Shown one piece after another: positions 60,141 to 64,000 of a stretch of 64,000 bases of DNA. The stretch is taken from assembly GCF_000318095.2 (NCBI RefSeq), contig NZ_KB290717.1, forward strand, positions 184,520-248,519. Reading direction: 5' to 3'. Origin of the DNA: Alloprevotella sp. oral taxon 473 str. F0040 (GTDB taxonomy: Bacteria; Bacteroidota; Bacteroidia; Bacteroidales; Bacteroidaceae). The notes below the pieces were generated by a model that was not told where the DNA came from, made no database searches, and saw only the letters and a program-made list of their open reading frames with translations. Positions within the stretch are counted from its first letter, which is position 1. Each line of letters starts with the position of its first letter. Position numbers and translations under genes: made by a program.

Positions 60141-61984
60141 TTAGTCTGTTGTTTTTGTGCTTGTTTAATAAGACTATAAGCCCGATATAAGCCTAATTCT
60201 CCTGCTTTGCTGAGATCTGATATGGCTTTAACATTATTATTCTGGAGGAGTGCTGCAACAGCTCTATTGAAAAAAGCCTCAGGCATACGATTATCAAGAG
60301 CGATTGCCTGCGAAAAAGCAAGTTCAGCCTCACTAAGTTTACCCAGTGCAGCTAGTACACAGCCTATATTATAATGTACCATAGCAGATTCCGGTTGCAA
60401 GGTTTTGGTTCTTTGCAATAATTCTAAGGCCTTCTCTGGTGAGGAGTCGATTAGAGAAAAAGCTTTTTGAGAAAGGAGGAGTACTTTATGCTCTGGATTC
60501 TGTTCAGAAAGCCATAGTCTAAGCTGAGTTTCTGCAATTATTTCAGCTTTGGACTCTGCACTCACGACTGCGTTATGGAGGTTTAACGTAGAAGAAGTAG
60601 GAAGATAAAGAATACTTTGGTACGCATCTACTGAATTACCCAGAACTGTAACTCGGAACATGGGGAGAAAAACTCGTTCAACCTTCTTGTTCTGAATGCG
60701 CCCTGCAGTGGCTGTGAGGCGCACTCGTAGTGTATCATTTGTTTCTTCTGCTAGTTGCTGGTAACGCTCTAGTTCATGTTCGGATTTTGTATTTACTTTT
60801 TTGATACGACCTAGCTTTGGTTTAGTGAAGAAAAAGTCTAATTCAGCCCGTTGTACACGAGTTTCATCAGAAAGAGCCGCATTCAGTTTTCCTATTTTTC
60901 GGTAGATTCGTGCTCGAGATGCATAACCAGCCCAAAAACGAGGATAAATGTGTATAAGAGTCGAGTAATCTTTTATTGCGCCATTGTAGTCGCCGACTCT
61001 TTCCTTAAGGATAGCGCGATTATATACCGCAAGAGTGTTGTCTGCTTCTTTATTCAATACAAAATCAAAGTCTTCTATAGCACGATTATCGTCACCTACA
61101 AATGAGCGTAGAAGCCCTCTGTTATAGTGTGCCACAAAATGTTGAGGAATTATCCTTATAACTTCGTCATAGTCGCGAATAGCATCATCATATCTTCTTA
61201 ATCCGTGTCGTACAGCCGCACGCATTAAATAGGAATCTGCATCATTGGGAAGGAACAAGACTGCTTTAGTTAGGAAGCTATCGGCGTCTGCATAGTTTTT
61301 GTGGCGCAGAGCATATTGTCCTTTGAAATTCCACATGTTGGCATCTTGTGGAGTGAGTTTCAATAAAGTATCAGCCCAGGATAATGCAGAGATTGTGTCT
61401 TTCTGAGCTAAAGATATTTCAACTTTAGCAAGGTATACCTTTGAGAAATTAGGCCAATGCGTTATGAAGCTATCTGCAGCATGCGTCGCGTTTTCATAGT
61501 CCTTTAGTTGAATCTGACTGATGATTTTGTTAAAACGGACATTCTGGTGCCATCTATTATGCCGCAAAACGTAATCATAGTCAGTGATGGCTGCCAGAAA
61601 ATTTCCATTTTGTCCTAGGCACACCCCTCGAAGTTCATAAAAGTCTAGACGAAATGGATTTAGGTGTATGGCTTTGCTTAAATCCTCTATAGCACTATTG
61701 TAATCTTCTAGACGTGCTTTAGCATCAGCTCTATAGTAATAGGCTTCTGCCATAGACGGCCTAGCCTCAATAACACGATTAAAATATTGAATTGCCGTGA
61801 CATAGTCATCATAAGCCAGGGCTATGCGTCCCATGGTCAGCACGTTTTCAACATCAGTTTGCGCTCTGCCTACTAGTGCAGACAGAGCGCAAATAATAAC
61901 TAGACTTGTAGTTCGGATCAGTCTAGTATAAACAGGAAAGATGCTTAGCAAATACCTCATTGGTTTTGAGAATATTAATCGCAT
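60137..61984 (-). CDS. Exported tetratricopeptide-repeat protein
   Basis: A 615-residue protein with a hydrophobic N-terminus (signal near residues 20-42, ending V-G-R-A-Q) and at least ten TPR units, e.g. A-I-Q-Y-F-N-R-V-I-E-A-R-P-S-M-A-E-A-Y-Y-Y-R-A-D-A, Y-N-S-A-I-E-D-L-S-K-A-I-H-L-N-P and A-I-R-D-Y-D-E-V-I-R-I-I-P-Q. ATG 61960 is an alternative start eight residues in. It probably scaffolds envelope proteins. It overlaps the U32 gene start (ATGA) and follows def by 55 bases; all four minus-strand genes from ruvX may be one operon. Exact partners unknown. Confidence 0.8.
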   Translation of the reverse strand: MRLIFSKPMRYLLSIFPVYTRLIRTTSLVIICALSALVGRAQTDVENVLTMGRIALAYDDYVTAIQYFNRVIEARPSMAEAYYYRADAKARLEDYNSAIEDLSKAIHLNPFRLDFYELRGVCLGQNGNFLAAITDYDYVLRHNRWHQNVRFNKIISQIQLKDYENATHAADSFITHWPNFSKVYLAKVEISLAQKDTISALSWADTLLKLTPQDANMWNFKGQYALRHKNYADADSFLTKAVLFLPNDADSYLMRAAVRHGLRRYDDAIRDYDEVIRIIPQHFVAHYNRGLLRSFVGDDNRAIEDFDFVLNKEADNTLAVYNRAILKERVGDYNGAIKDYSTLIHIYPRFWAGYASRARIYRKIGKLNAALSDETRVQRAELDFFFTKPKLGRIKKVNTKSEHELERYQQLAEETNDTLRVRLTATAGRIQNKKVERVFLPMFRVTVLGNSVDAYQSILYLPTSSTLNLHNAVVSAESKAEIIAETQLRLWLSEQNPEHKVLLLSQKAFSLIDSSPEKALELLQRTKTLQPESAMVHYNIGCVLAALGKLSEAELAFSQAIALDNRMPEAFFNRAVAALLQNNNVKAISDLSKAGELGLYRAYSLIKQAQKQQTK

Positions 61985-62039
61985 TCAATAGGACAGCCTT
62001 TGAGTCTAGAGCTGTTTACTTAGATCATTAAGCCGAAAA

Positions 62040-62594
62040 CTACTTTGCCTTTGTTTTATAGTGGCAACGAACCTTGCCTTGGAGCAAATTATTCAGTTTT
62101 TTCTTAATAAGTTGCTTGCGCATTGGGGAGATATGGTCAATAAAAAGTTTACCATCCAAGTGGTCGATTTCATGCTGCAGCACACGAGCTAAAAAACCAT
62201 CTACCCATTCATCATGCTCTTGAAAATTTGTATCCAACCATTTGACACGAACTCTTTTAGGACGTTTCACTGATTCATGAATACCAGGGATAGAAAGGCA
62301 ACCTTCTTCATAGCTTCCTAGGTTCTCTTCATCTACTTCGACTACATGAGCGTTGATGAAAGCTTTGTTGTAGTCTTTATACTCAGGAAAATCCTCTGCC
62401 AGACTATCAAGCCCAACAACAAGAATACGAATGGGAAGACCAATCTGGGGAGCTGCTAATCCCACACCATCACTCTCCTCCATAGTTTCAAACATGTTGT
62501 CAATAAGTTCAGAGAGATTGGGGTAATCAGTAGAGATATCCTGCGCAACCTCGCGCAGTACGGGTTGTCCGTAAAGATAGATAGGTAATGTCAT
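62040..62594 (-). CDS. def: Peptide deformylase
   Basis: A 184-residue iron metalloprotease that removes the formyl group from nascent proteins. The three motifs are complete: [10 protein letters not shown] (motif 1), E-E-G-C-L-S-I-P-G (motif 2, Cys ligand) and [12 protein letters not shown] (motif 3, two His ligands and catalytic Glu). Length normal. It is 36 bases from ruvX and 55 from the TPR gene on the same strand. Confidence 0.96.
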   Translation of the reverse strand: MTLPIYLYGQPVLREVAQDISTDYPNLSELIDNMFETMEESDGVGLAAPQIGLPIRILVVGLDSLAEDFPEYKDYNKAFINAHVVEVDEENLGSYEEGCLSIPGIHESVKRPKRVRVKWLDTNFQEHDEWVDGFLARVLQHEIDHLDGKLFIDHISPMRKQLIKKKLNNLLQGKVRCHYKTKAK

Positions 62595-62630
62595 AATATG
62601 TATGAGAAAAATTGGAACTCTTTGTCTTGA

Positions 62631-63053
62631 TTATGAGAAACCATTGCGACGTTGTTCCATATAGTTTTGCAGAATAATCGTGGCGGAGACTTCATCCACC
62701 AAAGCTTTGTCTCGTCGCTTCATCTTCCCTAACCCACTTTCTAATATAGCTCGTTGAGCCAATACCGAAGTAAAACGTTCATCGTAGAAGTCGATAGGAA
62801 TGTTGGGTAAAGCTTTGGTTAGGGTACCCGTAAAACTTCGAACTCGTGCTTGATTCTCTGAAGGTTGTCCGTTAGGTTGAACTGGTAAGCCTATGACAAT
62901 ACGTTCTACAGGTTCTTTTGCTACATAACCAAGAAGAAAATTTAGTAGGTTTTTGGTTTCTACCGTAGTAAGTCCATTGGCTATCAATTGTAGTGGGTCA
63001 GTTACAGCTATACCTGTTCGCTTTTTTCCGTAATCAATGGAGAGAATACGCAT
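62631..63053 (-). CDS. ruvX: Holliday junction resolvase-like protein YqgF/RuvX
   Basis: A 140-residue RNase H-fold protein. It begins M-R-I-L-S-I-D-Y-G-K-K-R-T-G-I-A-V-T-D, has R-I-V-I-G-L-P-V-Q-P-N-G, F-Y-D-E-R-F-T-S-V-L-A, and K-A-L-V-D-E-V-S-A near the end, the acidic residues of the family active site. The protein is linked to pre-16S rRNA 5' end processing and earlier annotated as a resolvase. It is the first gene of the ruvX-def-TPR-U32 run with a promoter at 63096-63126. Confidence 0.93.
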   Translation of the reverse strand: MRILSIDYGKKRTGIAVTDPLQLIANGLTTVETKNLLNFLLGYVAKEPVERIVIGLPVQPNGQPSENQARVRSFTGTLTKALPNIPIDFYDERFTSVLAQRAILESGLGKMKRRDKALVDEVSATIILQNYMEQRRNGFS

Positions 63054-63095
63054 ATTATAATGAAATGATCAGAATTAACCACGATAACATTTGAG

Positions 63096-63126
63096 CAAAA
63101 GTACAGAGAAAAGCTGAGAAAAACAA
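63096..63126 (-). promoter_or_regulatory. Promoter of the ruvX-def-TPR-U32 run
   Basis: On the minus strand, TTG (63126-63124), 20-base spacer, TACTTTTG (63103-63096), about 40 bases before the ruvX ATG. Confidence 0.6.
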
Positions 63127-63460
63127 GTTTTTTCGAGCTTTTCCCCAAACAAACCGTTGTATCTAGTTTGATTGCTGTTTTAGCTTAGCTATCTTGGTGA
63201 ACAAACTTCGTAATTGAGATGATGTAGTCTTCCTTTTCATCTATTATATCTCATTAAAATCTCGAGGAAAGATCTCAATTCTATAGTAGATAATGTTGAG
63301 GTAATCTACCTCTAAATTCATTACGAAAATGATATTCGAATATGTCATTTATTCTCAAATCATTTCGTTTTTGTGTTCTTTTGGGGCGATTTTAAGTCGA
63401 TTTGGACATCATCGCATCAATCTGTTTGATAATCGCAAATGAGAATTCTAAACAAATTTG

Positions 63461-63468
63461 TATCTTTG
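63461..63468 (+). promoter_or_regulatory. -7 element of the final gene
   Basis: TATCTTTG (TAnnTTTG) at 63461-63468, about 70 bases before the ATG; no good -33 element at the usual distance. Confidence 0.4.
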
Positions 63469-63536
63469 CTGCAAGATTATTCATAGCAAACAAGATAGAT
63501 TTGCTTCCATCTTGCAATCACAGAACAACAACGAGC

Positions 63537-64000
63537 ATGAAGAATACAGAAAGCCTCGTAAACTTCTACGAAGAAAAGTTTGGATGGCTGCCCAAAGGAT
63601 TAGAGTTGGAGCAGGCACACTTCAATGTATTTGATATTACCCCTTTGTCTGAAGGAGAGCATTCGAGTACACCATATAAAAGACGCGACTTTTACAAGAT
63701 CACTCTCCTTTATGCAAAAGGAGTGATGCTGCATTATGCAGACAAAACAGTAGAGATAGATGGTTATGCTCTAGTTTTTTCTAATCCTCTTATTCCCTAT
63801 AGTTGGGAAGGCATTGAGAATATGGAGCTTGGTTACTATTGCATTTTTAATCAAGCATTCTTCCATCGATTTGGGCAGCTCTCAGATTATCCTGTATACC
63901 AATCAGGTGGTATTCACGTTTTTCCTCTCAATAAGGAGCTCTACCAACAAGCTGAAGATATCTTCAAGCGCATGAAGGAGGAACTTCATTCCAACTATGT
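63537..64000 (+). CDS. Partial gene, possible AraC-family regulator (N-terminal sensing domain)
   Basis: ATG 63537 opens a frame that runs off the window after 154 codons. The product begins M-K-N-T-E-S-L-V-N-F-Y-E-E-K-F-G-W and continues with Y-K-R-R-D-F-Y-K-I-T-L-L, D-K-T-V-E-I-D-G-Y-A-L-V-F-S-N-P-L-I-P-Y-S-W and C-I-F-N-Q-A-F-F, the cupin-like effector domain that in Bacteroidota stands in front of an AraC-type helix-turn-helix. The DNA-binding half is outside the window, so the assignment to AraC regulators is inferred from the N-terminal domain. It would be divergent from ruvX. Confidence 0.6.
   Translation, partial: MKNTESLVNFYEEKFGWLPKGLELEQAHFNVFDITPLSEGEHSSTPYKRRDFYKITLLYAKGVMLHYADKTVEIDGYALVFSNPLIPYSWEGIENMELGYYCIFNQAFFHRFGQLSDYPVYQSGGIHVFPLNKELYQQAEDIFKRMKEELHSNY

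Larger units (their letters stand above)
63054..63536. other. 483-base divergent control region
   Basis: Holds the ruvX promoter on the minus strand (63096-63126) and a -7 element for the final plus-strand gene (63461-63468). The middle is A+T-rich; I see no other gene or structure. Confidence 0.6.

Noticed and set aside
1-64000. CRISPR array
   Set aside because: Many inverted repeats occur but none is arranged as evenly spaced direct repeats with spacers.
1-64000. tRNA or rRNA genes
   Set aside because: I looked in the gene-free stretches for T-loop and anticodon-arm patterns and found none; a covariance search would be decisive.

Overview
The window looks like a piece of a Bacteroidales chromosome (phylum Bacteroidota). 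The grounds are: repeated TTTG-N19/20-TAnnTTTG promoter motifs, the class recognised by the Bacteroidota primary sigma factor; an ExbB-ExbD-ExbD-TonB cluster beside a PstS-like lipoprotein; many lipoproteins with an L-x-S-C type signal; and families that are mostly Bacteroidota (DUF6377, DUF3256, DUF4494). Housekeeping DNA is moderately A+T-rich. I cannot name the genus; a Prevotellaceae- or Porphyromonadaceae-like oral or gut anaerobe would fit. I saw no tRNA, rRNA, CRISPR array, integrase or intact transposase.

Region 1-3.7 kb is the only clearly accessory part and it is decayed. It holds the G+C-rich 3' part of a TonB-dependent outer-membrane barrel gene broken by an in-frame TAG, the first codons of a likely radical SAM peptide maturase, a 0.25 kb remnant of an IS982-type insertion sequence with recognisable terminal repeats, an intact DUF2971 gene, and about 0.85 kb with hairpins but no convincing gene.

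From 3.7 to 63 kb the layout is ordinary core genome. 3.7-10 kb (+): S41 protease, 5-formyl-THF cyclo-ligase, MltF-like transglycosylase, DUF6377 regulator, glycosyltransferase. 10.1-16.9 kb (-): purC, PhoH ATPase, BASS-like transporter, Cof phosphatase, YfcE phosphodiesterase, DJ-1 protein, pdxJ. 17-21.9 kb (+): nadK, ABC transporter, HAD phosphatase, membrane phosphoesterase. 22-31.1 kb (-): PstS-like lipoprotein, tonB-exbD-exbD-exbB, dnaB, a beta-helix lipoprotein, pepD. 31.2-32.1 kb (+): a small membrane protein and an OmpH-like lipoprotein. 32.3-34.9 kb (-): superoxide dismutase and a 5'-nucleotidase-family protein. 35.1-46.5 kb (+): pyrBI, glyA, fabD, GH13 amylase, ispE, HD protein, fabI, DUF2520-kdsC-maf, a lipoprotein.

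46.7-50.1 kb (+) is a tight sugar-modification cassette (FdtA-like ketoisomerase, FemAB/GNAT acyltransferase, FdtB-like aminotransferase, glycosyltransferase). It probably makes and transfers an N-acylated amino-dideoxy sugar, with the activated precursor supplied from elsewhere. 50.2-52.7 kb (-) is DUF3256-mlaF-mlaE plus a thioredoxin lipoprotein; then a TPR protein and rpsP (+). 55.7-63.1 kb (-) carries yggS, DUF4494, a zinc-ribbon membrane protein and the ruvX-def-TPR-U32 run. The window ends inside a gene that may encode an AraC-type regulator.

I found no single dramatic new system. The most useful leads are the decayed receptor/maturase/IS locus, the sugar cassette with a FemAB-type acyltransferase, a promoter followed at once by an intrinsic terminator at 19.8 kb (small RNA or attenuator), a near-leaderless glycosyltransferase message, and a superoxide dismutase with a signal-like N-terminal extension.
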